A stretch of DNA of 64,000 bases from Piezodorus guildinii. Taxonomy: Eukaryota; Arthropoda; Insecta; Hemiptera; Pentatomidae. The stretch lies in assembly GCA_023052935.1 (NCBI GenBank), contig CM041298.1, positions 53,885,813-53,949,812 on the forward strand, written 5' to 3'. Position 1 is the stretch's first letter, and each line of letters opens with the position of its first letter. The notes below the pieces were generated by a model. The model searched no databases, was not told the origin of the DNA, and saw nothing but the letters and a program-made list of their open reading frames with translations. The position numbers and the translations under genes were made by a program. Positions 46,097 to 56,165 of this stretch are shown one piece after another.

Positions 46097-46723
46097 TTGT
46101 TTATTTAGTGATATTACTAAATGCATTCTACTCAGAGTTGTCAGTGCACCTCTCTAAAACAGACTGATCTTGGTATCAATGATCTTTCTCTACTAGGTTT
46201 TTAGATGATGGTAATTTTATACGAATATTTTATAATATGGATTGATATAGATAGTTTTCAATTAGTGCTATTGGTCCGACCCCTTTCGCAGGTGACTCGC
46301 CATGTCTCGTTTTCCCAGGAGGCCGGAAGCGGTTCCTTAGAGGTTTTTCATTTAGACGGGAGCAGTCACGGAGCTTTAGTTTTTCGCTGTTCCGCTAATG
46401 GTGAAAAAGTATTAGCCCGGGCGGGTCTCAATTTGTGACGGCTTAGGGTCAGCGGGGAAACTGTGAAAAACCTATGAGCCTTAATGCTTCCCACCTCCGC
46501 GCCATTGTTCTAACCCTTCTTAGTTTATTTATTTATTTTTTTGCGGTTGGCATTTCTTCCTAAGCTAACCCCAATATTAGGATACTATCTAAATTCTTAA
46601 GTATCGCTAATTAAGGAGAATAATTGCTCATTCCTCACGATTTTGGTTTCCATGTAGAACAATGGTTCCTAACAATTTTTTTTTTCCACCGATCTCTTCG
46701 TCCAATCAGTCTAAGACCCCTAA
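46097..46723. other. unassigned; island at 46250-46520
   Basis: 46250-46520 is less AT-rich and single-copy (CCCAGGAGGCCGGAAGCGG). A short plus-strand frame at 46205-46438 has no recognised features. The remainder is AT-rich. Confidence 0.3.
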
Positions 46724-47044
46724 ATGAAATATTTTGATTTTGAACATAAGAACAGTTATATAGACGTATAATATACCGTTTGAAAAGAAATACTTAAGAA
46801 AATATATTATCTTATACACAAGCTTGTTAAATTGAATGAAGAGTGATAAAAAGCCGATAAAACTAACTGATTATTTTAGATTATAATATAATAGAGTTTT
46901 TCATAAAACACATGTTTCTATATTAATTCAATTTAATTAATTCTTTAATGGTTTCACTCGTTTTAATTTCTAACTGTATTTGGAAATTCTTTAATCGATT
47001 TCAAAAACGGAGGTAAGTGAAAGTCGTGTCTTGCCCGCACCAGA
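46724..47044 (+). mobile_element. HEF fragment, copy G
   Basis: Right half of the family: GAACATAAGAACAG, ATATACCGTTTGAAA, then GAGAGTGATAAAAAGCCGAT-like and CACATGTTTCTAT blocks. The right end is GTGAAAGTCGTGTC-TTGCCCGCACCAGA with a T-run. Confidence 0.75.
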
Positions 47045-47074
47045 TTTTTTTTTTTAAAATATACTAAATTGAAG

Positions 47075-47345
47075 GTACTTTAGATAAAGGAAAATTTAAA
47101 TATTTAATAATAGGTATTTAAGCCCTGTCATACTATTTTAATCAGATTGAAACCTAAATCAAATTAAAGCCTTTTAAATTTTTTATCCTAAGCCGTTTTT
47201 GAGAAAATCGTAAAAAGGTCCAAAATATGTAGTATGTAGTGACTCTTCTGATCAGCTGATTTTAATGATAATGTTGTAACATCTCGGCCGTATACGCGTC
47301 TTAAATATGAAATTTCAGTTTCGTACGAATTTTCGTATTCGCTCT
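47075..47345 (-). mobile_element. HEF fragment, copy H
   Basis: Interior of the family in reverse orientation (TTGAAGGTACTTTAG, TTTAAGCCCTGTCA, AAACCTAAATCAAATTAAAG). It faces copy G, with fewer than 40 bp between them. It lacks both ends. Confidence 0.65.
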
Positions 47346-49827
47346 AAACTTCTCCCTCTCCTCCTACACCTCCCCCCCCCATATTTAATATTTAATTTCA
47401 CTCCGAGGCATACTAAAACATCATCTTCCATAACATAAAAAACAATTCTAGATTTCGATGAAAATATAATGAAGTAAAAAACTACTTAATATTTCCTAGA
47501 ATATAATAAATACTTTTTTTTTTCTCTTCATATGCTTCATTCGCACCTGCCAGAAGTTATCTAACAATAAAAAAATGTGCAGAAGCAGCAGCCATGATAG
47601 GCATAGGGAGGAAATTGCCCAGCAGCACACCTTCCTTGGCTTTAATTTAGCAGAGGAGGTCTCTCGTCCAGGTTCTCCGCAACCTTCATTTCTGCAGCTA
47701 TTGACATTTCGTTCATAAGTCTGTCATGTCCGTGCAGTTTACTAAGAAACGAGAATATAGAGTTAGTATGTGTTGGTCAACTGTTGGTTGTTGTAAGTCT
47801 ATATTTTGGGTTTTGTTGTTTACGTACCATGAAGCCCTCGTTATGAGTCTTAAAATACTTTAAGTATCCATTTCTTTACAGCCATTAGAATATTCTATAT
47901 ATCTATATATATCTGAGTAAAAACTGTTTTTTTCGTTTTATCCTTGATTTCTGGATATCTTTTTCACCAGAGTGAATCCTAAAATGTTTCGGATTTTTTT
48001 TTTATATCTATTTTTGTTTTTTATGAATTAATTATAATATTTTGGTTATTAATATTAAAACAGCACATTTTTTCTTCCAAATATGTTTTATTATCATTGA
48101 TACTAAAATTGTCATAAGTGCTAGTCAATATTTCGGGGCCTTTTCCCCATTTTCAAGACTACAAATTTTTTTTAAAAACATTTTGCTTTTAGTTACATTT
48201 TAATATATATATTTTTTCATAATATAAATTTAAAGTCAAATTACCTTTTTTTATCTGTACATACTAATATTCTATGGCACACTAGCTGCGTCAACATGTA
48301 AGGTGACTATTGGCTCACTGTTTTTGCTTTGTAAACTTTGTACTTTAATATTGATACATTGATCTAATTCCTGAGTTTGTTTTTATTTCTATTTCAATGT
48401 TATTACTTATTTTGTTTTTCACTATTTTATTGTTCTATTTTTCTTAAATTTTTATATTATTTAATATGTCCGCGTAATGAGTGCCTAGATGTTTTTTTGG
48501 GTATTTATAGGATTTTATTTCAGCAAATAATTTTAGTTTAGGAGTTTTCTACTGAACAGGTTTAATAATTAAATTATTAGATATTTATCATATCAAGCTA
48601 TTTTCAATTGGTAGTTAGGTATTGTTTTTCTCAATACTTTCTATGAATAAATAATAATATTTTTGTAAAAAAACATGTATCTAATCTGACAGAATCTTTG
48701 AATAAAATTGTCTTTGTATTCATGAATTCAAAGGAAGGACAAAAATATGTTAGATGGTGGGAGAGAGATGCCGACAAAAGTATTGATAAAAGAAAAGAGA
48801 GGGATCTAGATGGCTGTGTCAGGGCGGGAACAGACAGAGCGCCCTTGGGCTGTCAGTCTGACAAGTGACAGTCAGGATTTGGCGGCCTTCCGCTGTCATT
48901 CTGTTTGTATTCATGAAGACGAATATATCCACCGCCTCAAAGAGGATCTGGAAGCAAAGTAATCTTGGAAGGGGCATTTCAAGGCGTTATACCAAGGAAT
49001 ATACGACTGGGCAGTGGTGTTTTATATGTATATAGGAGATATACACGTAGATTATGTATAGGACTTTTTTTTTTTATTAGATATAATTTAATTGGTCGTT
49101 AAGGTTTACTACTTTAGCTCTAATACCTATCACGAGCTATAAAATTATTCATTATAGAAAATTAAATCAGGAGTAGACATATCGAAGGTGTAGTTTTATG
49201 AACAACGGTTTATGCCAGTCTCATTGCCTCTCATCTACATAACTCCCCTTTATAAAGGCTAGATGTGCCACAAAGAATTCGATGTTGATGGAAAAATAAA
49301 TTTATACTGCAGCCGGGCGCAAAATACTTTGAGCGTAAGAATCTAGAGCTTTGTCGAACCATCATATTGATTAGTATATAGTTTAAAAGTTTAAAGGATA
49401 CGTTTATCAGGCTATTAAAAAATCTATTCATAACCTATCTACTAGAGCAAATACAACCTGTTTTGCTTTCAATCTGACGAATCATAGATTACATCAAAAT
49501 AAAAAATAAATAAAAAAAAATAATTTTAATTTTTTTTTTTGTTATCCATGAAAATAATAAAACTTACTGGACTAGATCTTTCAACATAGATGTACTCACC
49601 TGTAACAAAAAAAAATCAAATAATTAAAATTTGTAATAATTAATTTCATATTACATGAAATTTATATATAGACATGTATTAATAGAATGATAAAGCGTTT
49701 CATGATTCGTAGGCATTGTTTTTCATGATCTACAATGTCATGATGTTCAGCGAATAATTTTTTTTTTTTTTTTTTTTATGAAAACGTTAAAATTACAAAT
49801 TCTACTAAAAGTTATGCTGGTATTCTT

Positions 49828-49880
<53 letters not shown>
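49828..49880. repeat. A-run followed by (TA)n
   Basis: Sixteen A residues run directly into a TA dinucleotide tract. Confidence 0.9.
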
Positions 49881-49883
<3 letters not shown>

Positions 49884-50310
49884 TATATATAAAATTTTTA
49901 TGAAATTATCAATTATACCTCATTATCAACCATTAAGTTAGTTATGATTGAACTAAGAAATATAGTACTCTCCATCCGGATTTCTTTTGAAACAATTCTT
50001 TAGATATGTTGAATTTCTTTTAAATGCATGTCTTAAATTTTTTTAAAACAAAATCCTTGTAAGTTAGGCTAAATAAAAAGTAAATAGTTTCGTTTACTTT
50101 ATTATCGTATCTACTAGAAATATAGGCTAAGAACCTGCATGGACATCCTTGCAGATTGATCGCGAGCAAAGACAGAGCTAAGAGTTGGGTAAACAGAGGC
50201 TTAAGATCCGGGAGGACAAAGATGGCGAAGGCCCGGGGGCAGAAATAAGAATAGAACTTGGGAATGTTAATGCGCCCCTGCTCTCCTGGAACAATAGCCT
50301 TTCTGTCCTC

Positions 50311-50364
50311 TCCAATCCTCCAATCCTACTTGTCCACTCCAATCCTCCAATCCTATTTGTCCAC
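50311..50364 (+). repeat. 27-bp tandem duplication
   Basis: Two adjacent 27-bp units starting TCCAATCCTCCAATCCTA with one mismatch. Each unit itself contains two TCCAATCC-type words. The length is a multiple of three, so the minus-strand open frame here shows a nine-residue repeat (EWTNRIGGL/EWTSRIGGL), but nothing supports that frame as a gene. Confidence 0.85.
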
Positions 50365-51372
50365 TCGCACTCCAGGTACATGGTGCGGTTCTTATTCTTC
50401 ATGATTTATCAGTATCAGATCCTTTAATATCATCATCAACAACTGATCATCCTTAGACAGTATTCTTATGTCCGTTATACGCAAGTAATGGAGAAACAGA
50501 ATGATTTACTTTATAAATAGTGACATTTAAGACCTCGTATTCCAATGGATAAATACAGGGGACGTTATCAACCTATTCCAACCTTGGTACCGCCATTAAA
50601 TAAATCTAAACTTGGCGAATTACCTTTGGTAACTCTTGAAAACTTTCAGCAACAACTCCTATGTATAAAATATAGGATATCTCAACGGACAATGCACTGC
50701 ACTACTAATCATTAGTTTTCTAATTCGAACACAATTGTGACAGATAGTTTATTTATTTATTAAATAATCCTGATGTTGAGAGGCTTATTTAATCTCTAAA
50801 ACTGTGTTAAACACGGTTGAGTGTGATCTAGGCTTGTTCACTTTCTTGTTCAACCGTAAACATCGTGGTCTATATTAAAGCACATCGGTTGCGGTAAAAC
50901 ATTTTTTTTTTTTTTTTTCATAAAAAATTTAAACATATATTTCAAAAGCTATTTTTGTGTAAGATTTTTCCCCGAAATACGTTTCTTAAGTTCTGGAACC
51001 TAAAGTTTGCATATACACGAGAGCTAAAGAGAAATGTCCCTTTATGATAAAAAAAAAAAAAAAATTATTAAATTAAAATTATCCGTATTTCATAATGGAT
51101 TATACGTAGAAATTTATATTCTTAAGAACTGAAAATATGAATTTATATTGTTGCAGTTTACTTTGGATTTTGTTGAAACCATCAAACGACATTTCTAATT
51201 GCATACCTACTTAAGAATGAAATGTTAAAAAAATTTCAAATGAAGTGATAACTTCAATCTATATTTTTCACAAAGCTATTGATATGAAGAATACTAATTA
51301 CTTATACGATTCTGGGTTCTCCTAGATATAAATAGACTCAAAAAATAAGTACTAATATTTTGGAAGGAGTTC

Positions 51373-51384
51373 TGCGCATGCGCG
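51373..51384 (+). promoter_or_regulatory. NRF-1/EWG-like palindrome at the element's 5' end
   Basis: TGCGCATGCGCG matches the YGCGCAYGCGCR consensus of NRF-1-family factors at every position. It lies about 8 bp inside the element, within an AT-rich region where such a word is unlikely. Jockey-clade LINEs use internal promoters at the 5' terminus, so this is a plausible promoter element. Binding itself is inferred. Confidence 0.5.
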
Positions 51385-51677
51385 TGAGTATAGCAGTCAT
51401 ATTTCAAGTCGGCTCTCGGATTTCTTGCTTTTACAGTTGGATTTCACTTCAGCACAGTCTTGAAAACATCATCAGACTTCAGGATAACAACAACAGTTAT
51501 TATTGGAGCAAACAGCGGTAAGTTGTGATATAATTTACAGTGTAAAGTGAATGCTGAGTCACCTCTTCATATCAGCTGATTGCCAATAGCCCGGCAAGGC
51601 TGGTCTTGCTTAACTTTTTTTAAGTTATTGTTTTTTTCCCACATCTGGTTATTATTTAATTACTTTCTATACATGAT

Positions 51678-52988
51678 ATGCGATATTATCATCAAGTAAT
51701 GTCCTCCAAAGCTTCAACTAAAAGATCTAGATCTAGTGGTTCAATCCCGTCACCTACAAAACAAAGACCCCGCCGTGATACTAATAAAAGATTAAATCTA
51801 CAAGCAACCCCTTCCGGTACTAATTCAGAATCGGAACCAAAACCTGGCACATCGTCACAAGGGATGACTGACGAATCGCCGTTTTTCACCCCAAATCCTT
51901 TTCAGATTTTACATAATGAAAAAGAAAACATGGAATCTACTCCTATACCTAGTGAACCACGGCCTCCTCCAATATTTGTCAACAATATTAGAAATTTCCA
52001 GTTGTTGTGTGCGCAATTGAACAAAATTACCGAATCTACCAGCTACTACTGTATGAGTAGAATCAATGATACCAAAATATCTCCTACTACTGCCGAGACA
52101 TATAGAAAAATAGTGAAATACCTAACTGAAACCAAAGCAGATTTCCATACCTATCAGCTACGCCAAGAGAGAGCTTTAAGGGTTGTAATCAGAAACTTAC
52201 ACCCCTCGACACCAGTTGAAGCTATTAAAGAAGAACTAACGGAGATGGGCTATAAAGTGCGGCAAGTCACTAACGTCCAAAAGGATAAAATTCCTCTACC
52301 TCTCTTTTTTGTGGATTTGGAACCAGCTGAAGGAGTTGAAAAAATCTATGACCTCAATAGATTGTACTATTCCAGTGTAAGAGTTGAAAAACCTTACACA
52401 AAGAGAGAGATAATTCAGTGCCATAATTGTCAAGCATATGGTCATACTAAAAGTTATTGTCATCACATACCTCGATGCGTGAAATGCGGTGAACAGCACA
52501 AGTCTGTGGAATGTACAAAACCAAAATCAACACCAGCTGTATGTGCTCACTGCCTCAAGGACCACCCGGCCAACTATAAAGGATGCCAAATCTATAAGGA
52601 ACTGAGGACCAGGTTTCAAAAACCTCAAGTACTGGATGAAACAGCAAGACAAGTAAGAAACAGAAGAGAACCCTCAAAACTTATTGATGCCAATGTATCA
52701 TTTGCCCACCTACTTGGAGGTGGGAATCAAAGTACCGAAGCCGTGGCCCTGCCGGAACTAATAAATATACCTCAATCCATTCCACATATACCTCTTTCTC
52801 AAAATGTAACCAATCCTAAGAATCCTAATCCACCACAAATCTTTCATATTCCTCCTCCTTCAAACGCCACAGACCTTACCAGAATGATGACATCCTTTAT
52901 CTCCGAAATGAAATCCCTTGTTATGCCTCTAATATCACTCCTTACGAACCTTGTATCAAATCTCATTCCTGCCTTACAAAAACCATAA
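51678..52988 (+). CDS. Jockey ORF1, Gag-like nucleic-acid-binding protein (436 aa)
   Basis: RNA-binding protein of the retrotransposon, expected to coat element RNA and form the particle imported with ORF2. The N-terminus (1-75) is basic and Ser/Pro-rich. A PPPIFVNNI segment lies at 97-104, and a conserved Jockey-type block containing QERALRVVIRNLHPSTPVEA at 163-182 corresponds to the PRE_C2HC-like region. Three zinc knuckles follow: C248-C251-H256-C261, C267-C270-H274-C279 and C289-C292-H296-C303. The tail is Pro-rich (360-395), then hydrophobic (411-430). The first ATG is used here; a second in-frame Met is residue 8, and either could be the start. The stop TAA touches the ORF2 ATG. No frameshift or premature stop. 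A chance origin is excluded by the motifs. Confidence 0.95.
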   Translation: MRYYHQVMSSKASTKRSRSSGSIPSPTKQRPRRDTNKRLNLQATPSGTNSESEPKPGTSSQGMTDESPFFTPNPFQILHNEKENMESTPIPSEPRPPPIFVNNIRNFQLLCAQLNKITESTSYYCMSRINDTKISPTTAETYRKIVKYLTETKADFHTYQLRQERALRVVIRNLHPSTPVEAIKEELTEMGYKVRQVTNVQKDKIPLPLFFVDLEPAEGVEKIYDLNRLYYSSVRVEKPYTKREIIQCHNCQAYGHTKSYCHHIPRCVKCGEQHKSVECTKPKSTPAVCAHCLKDHPANYKGCQIYKELRTRFQKPQVLDETARQVRNRREPSKLIDANVSFAHLLGGGNQSTEAVALPELINIPQSIPHIPLSQNVTNPKNPNPPQIFHIPPPSNATDLTRMMTSFISEMKSLVMPLISLLTNLVSNLIPALQKP

Positions 52989-55667
52989 ATGACCTCACCT
53001 AATTCCTTATCCATTCTCCTTTGGAACGCAAATGGTGTTAGAACTCACACTGACGAACTAACAGCCGTACTGCAAGACAAAAACGTTGATGTTGCACTCA
53101 TTACTGAAACTAGACTAACCACTAAACAGTACTTTAAAATACCAGAATTCATAACATACCGGACAGACCATCCAGACGGCAAAGCCCATGCCGGTACTGC
53201 TGTCATTGTCCGCCGATCCCTCTCCCATCACTTACACCCACATCCCGCCCACGATTACCTACAAGCAACTTCCATTGTAATCAAAACCTTTTCCTTTCCG
53301 CTTATCATCGCATCAGCATACTGCCCTCCTAAACATCCCATTTCCTCCGCCCAATTTGGATCCTTCCTCAACTCCTTGGGAAATCACTTCATTTTGGGTG
53401 CCGACTTAAACGCAAAGAATCAACAGTGGGGTTCCAGAACCACCAATTCTCGTGGACGGACGTTGCAGTCTGCACTCAACACCCGACGCTTTCATCTCCT
53501 ACCTCCCGATTCTCCTACCTACTGGCCGACAGATCCTAACCGTAATCCTGACATCCTCGACTTCTTCATCCACAGCGGATTAGGCTCCCTGAACTATTCC
53601 GTAACTCGCCTTGATGAACTATCCTCTGATCATAGTCCATTAATCCTAAATGTATCCATAACTCCTATTCCGAAACCTTTCCCACCGTCATTCATTAGAG
53701 GCCCTGTCAACTGGAACCTCTTCCGCGAAATCCTCACCAATGGTATTGACCTAAGAGTACCTCTCAAAACCCAAACTGACCTTGATGATGCCGTATATTC
53801 CTTTACAACCACGATTCAACAAGCTGCCTGGACTGCCTCCTCTCCCAAACAATCCCAAAGAATTCCTAACAAAAGCCATTTACCACAACACCTGAAGGAC
53901 CTCATCAACACCAAACGCCGAGCCAGATCATTATGGCAACGCACCCGCCACCCAGAAGATCGCCGCTCTTACAACTTTCTTTGTAGAAAATTAAAGCGGG
54001 AGTTGGCGATATTCCGTTCCCAATCCTACAATACCTACCTCTCCTCTCTCTCGACTCGTGACAATTCCCTATGGAATGTCACGAAGAGAATTCTAAAATC
54101 CCACACCATTTCCCACCCTCTCCGGCGCTGTGATAGTTCCTGGGCTGCTTCCGACAAGGATAAAGCCGAGGAATTCGCACAGCACCTTTCCAAAGTTTTC
54201 ACTCCTCATCCTGAGCTCAATCCAACCCATACTGCAACAGTTGAAGAGTTCCTTATGTCACCAATACCACTATCCTTACCACCTAAAGCAGTAAATCCAT
54301 CTGAGGTTAAATATCTTCTTAAAAAGCTTCCTCTCCGTAAATCCCCAGGATACGACCTCCTTACTCCTCAGATCTTAAGACAACTTCCTCCCAAAGCCAT
54401 TACATTTCTTGCATATCTCTATAACTGTATCCTACGCACTACCTATTTCCCTCTCATATGGAAACATTCAACTATCATCCTTTTCCTAAAACCAGGCAAA
54501 CCTTCCCACAGCACTTCATCTTACAGACCTATTAGCCTGCTCCCGATCCTCTCCAAAATCTTCGAAAAACTCCTATTAAAACGAATCCTAGCCAAATTTC
54601 ACAATTTTCCTTCACATCAGTTTGGATTTCGTCCTCAACATTCCACGGTTCACCAAGGCCTCCGAGTTGTAGACCACATTTCCTCCGCCCTTGAGTGCAA
54701 GGAGTATTGTTCGGGTGCCTTTCTGGACATAGCTCAAGCTTTTGACCGGGTGTGGCACCCGGGACTGCTCTTTAAGCTCAAAACCCATTTACCTCAATCC
54801 TTATACCTAATCCTCCGATCCTATTTATCAAACCGCTCCTTCCGAGTTCGCAGTGGTTCCGAATTTTCCAAACATTATACTGTTGAGGCCGGTGTTCCTC
54901 AAGGCAGCGTCTTAGGACCCGTTCTCTACATCCTCTACACCGCCGATATCCCTACCGATCCCGATACCTTTCTGGCAACATTTGCTGATGATACCGCCAT
55001 TTTGTCATCCAATTCCGATCCTGAAGCAGCATCGCTAAGTCTCCAAAAGCACCTTTCCCTTGTCGAAGACTGGTGCAATGCTTGGCGCATTAAGGTGAAC
55101 GAAAGCAAATGCACTCACGTCACATTCACCCTTCGACGCAAATCCTGTCCAACGGTTAATTTCAATTCCATACCGCTTCCTTCCTCAGATACAGTCCGGT
55201 ATCTCGGCTTTTTACTAGACAAAAGACTGACGTGGAACCCACATAAAAGACTAAAAAGAAAAGAACTCAACCGCAGATTCGGCCAGTTATACAGACTACT
55301 AAACAGAAAATCTCATCTTACAGTTGACAACAAATTACTAATATACAAGACAGTACTGAAACCTATATGGACCTACGGACTTGAACTGTGGGGGACAGCT
55401 AAACATTCTAACATCAAACGCATCCAATCCTTCCAATCCAAAGTCCTCCGAACAATAGTTAATGCTCCTTATTACGTTACCAACTGTACCCTACACCATG
55501 ACCTTAACATTCCGTTAGTTTTAGACCTGGTACCATCCAAATTTTCCAAATTTCATCAGAACCTTAGTCATCATCCTAACCCTCTAGCACAATTCCTATC
55601 CAGCCCCACCCATCCCTACAATCCTCCTCGAAGATTGAAACGGCAGTGGCCACGAGACCTATTGTAA
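52989..55667 (+). CDS. Jockey ORF2, endonuclease/reverse transcriptase (892 aa)
   Basis: Enzyme for target-primed reverse transcription. The N-terminal APE-type endonuclease shows WNANG (12-16), ITETRL with E40, GADLNA with D139/N141, DFF with D191, and SDH with D214/H215. All expected catalytic positions are present. The reverse transcriptase (about 440-720) has LRKSPGYD (449-456), SYRPISLLP (511-519), motif A FLDIAQAFD with D580, motif B GVPQGSVLGP (635-644) and motif C FADD with D667/D668. The C-terminal region has RYLGFLLDKRLTWNPH, WTYGLELWG and ends RRLKRQWPRDLL. No RNase H domain, as in other Jockey-clade elements. Length fits the family. It lies in the same frame as ORF1, directly after its stop. 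Confidence 0.96.
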   Translation: MTSPNSLSILLWNANGVRTHTDELTAVLQDKNVDVALITETRLTTKQYFKIPEFITYRTDHPDGKAHAGTAVIVRRSLSHHLHPHPAHDYLQATSIVIKTFSFPLIIASAYCPPKHPISSAQFGSFLNSLGNHFILGADLNAKNQQWGSRTTNSRGRTLQSALNTRRFHLLPPDSPTYWPTDPNRNPDILDFFIHSGLGSLNYSVTRLDELSSDHSPLILNVSITPIPKPFPPSFIRGPVNWNLFREILTNGIDLRVPLKTQTDLDDAVYSFTTTIQQAAWTASSPKQSQRIPNKSHLPQHLKDLINTKRRARSLWQRTRHPEDRRSYNFLCRKLKRELAIFRSQSYNTYLSSLSTRDNSLWNVTKRILKSHTISHPLRRCDSSWAASDKDKAEEFAQHLSKVFTPHPELNPTHTATVEEFLMSPIPLSLPPKAVNPSEVKYLLKKLPLRKSPGYDLLTPQILRQLPPKAITFLAYLYNCILRTTYFPLIWKHSTIILFLKPGKPSHSTSSYRPISLLPILSKIFEKLLLKRILAKFHNFPSHQFGFRPQHSTVHQGLRVVDHISSALECKEYCSGAFLDIAQAFDRVWHPGLLFKLKTHLPQSLYLILRSYLSNRSFRVRSGSEFSKHYTVEAGVPQGSVLGPVLYILYTADIPTDPDTFLATFADDTAILSSNSDPEAASLSLQKHLSLVEDWCNAWRIKVNESKCTHVTFTLRRKSCPTVNFNSIPLPSSDTVRYLGFLLDKRLTWNPHKRLKRKELNRRFGQLYRLLNRKSHLTVDNKLLIYKTVLKPIWTYGLELWGTAKHSNIKRIQSFQSKVLRTIVNAPYYVTNCTLHHDLNIPLVLDLVPSKFSKFHQNLSHHPNPLAQFLSSPTHPYNPPRRLKRQWPRDLL

Positions 55668-55742
55668 ACATTTAAACTGGAGTTCTGACAATGGTCAGAT
55701 CCTCCACTCATGTACGGTATGTTTGTGGCTACAGCGCCCTAA

Positions 55743-55780
55743 CTCAGCCTCCACTGGCTCAGACCAGTGATGCGGCTGAG
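55743..55780 (+). other. two-part hairpin in the 3' UTR
   Basis: CTCAGCC (55743-55749) pairs with GGCTGAG (55774-55780), and CACTGG (55752-55757) pairs with CCAGTG (55764-55769), giving a stem with an internal loop and a six-base end loop. Confidence 0.7.
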
Positions 55781-55807
55781 ATAGAGGTGCTGGGATCTCT
55801 TGGATTC

Positions 55808-55839
55808 CGCTTTTTCCTCCACAAGTGGAGGAAAAAGCG
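55808..55839 (+). other. perfect 15-bp hairpin in the 3' UTR
   Basis: CGCTTTTTCCTCCAC (55808-55822) and its exact reverse complement GTGGAGGAAAAAGCG (55825-55839) are separated by only AA. In RNA the loop would need to open a pair or two. The intact symmetry in a young element suggests a retained function such as template recognition, but that is inference. Confidence 0.85.
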
Positions 55840-56118
55840 CTTGCTGGGGTCCCTTTAGCAATTGTATATATTGTATATAGTTATGATTGTATGTAAGATG
55901 TTTATTTATTTGCCAACTTTTTATTTATCTCAATAATAGGTTTATGTTTTGATTTGTTTTGTTTTTTATTTATTATTATTATTTTATTGTATATATTTGA
56001 ATTTATGTTATATTTTATGAAATTTGACCATTATTATTATTTTCTGTATATATAGTATGAATGTGGTCTCTTATCAATATTATTATTGTTCATTTTGTAA
56101 CAAATTGTAATATATCTC

Positions 56119-56119
56119 A

Positions 56120-56124
<5 letters not shown>
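56119..56124 (+). promoter_or_regulatory. AATAAA poly(A) signal merging into the A-tail
   Basis: AATAAA sits at the very end of the 3' UTR and runs directly into the A-run (56122-56155). It may serve as the processing signal, or it may simply be the junction sequence. Confidence 0.5.
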
Positions 56125-56158
<34 letters not shown>

Positions 56159-56165
56159 TTTGGAA

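Larger units (their letters stand above)
47346..51353. other. AT-rich sequence with islands and simple repeats
   Basis: No gene recognised. Less AT-rich single-copy blocks lie at 47590-47720, 48770-48990 and 50150-50400. A minus-strand hammerhead-like motif with a GGGG/CCCC stem is at 48124-48160. A-run plus (TA)n is at 49828-49880. A 27-bp tandem duplication is at 50311-50364. Confidence 0.4.
55668..56121 (+). other. 3' UTR of the complete Jockey element
   Basis: Non-coding tail between the ORF2 stop and the A-tail. The first 190 bases are GC-richer and hold two hairpins, and the remainder is AT-rich. The distal block (GTGGTCTCTTATCAATATT, then TGTTCATTTTGTAAC) recurs in the tails at 41412 and 42802, so it is the conserved terminus likely read by the reverse transcriptase. 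Confidence 0.8.
51354..56165 (+). mobile_element. complete Jockey-type non-LTR retrotransposon
   Basis: The element (about 51366-56153) is bracketed by AATATTTTGGAA at 51354-51365 and 56154-56165. It contains a GC-richer 5' UTR, ORF1 (51678-52988), ORF2 (52989-55667), a 3' UTR with two hairpins, AATAAA at 56119 and a 34-nt A-tail. Both frames are intact and the target duplication is perfect, so the insertion looks recent and could be competent. The two-ORF layout, CCHC knuckles, APE-type endonuclease and absence of RNase H fit the Jockey clade. A truncated close relative lies at 33120-33750. Confidence 0.95.

Noticed and set aside
51692..51889. Minus-strand open frame within ORF1
   Set aside because: Antisense shadow of the intact Jockey ORF1; the same applies to minus-strand frames at 52296-52499 and 53630-53812.
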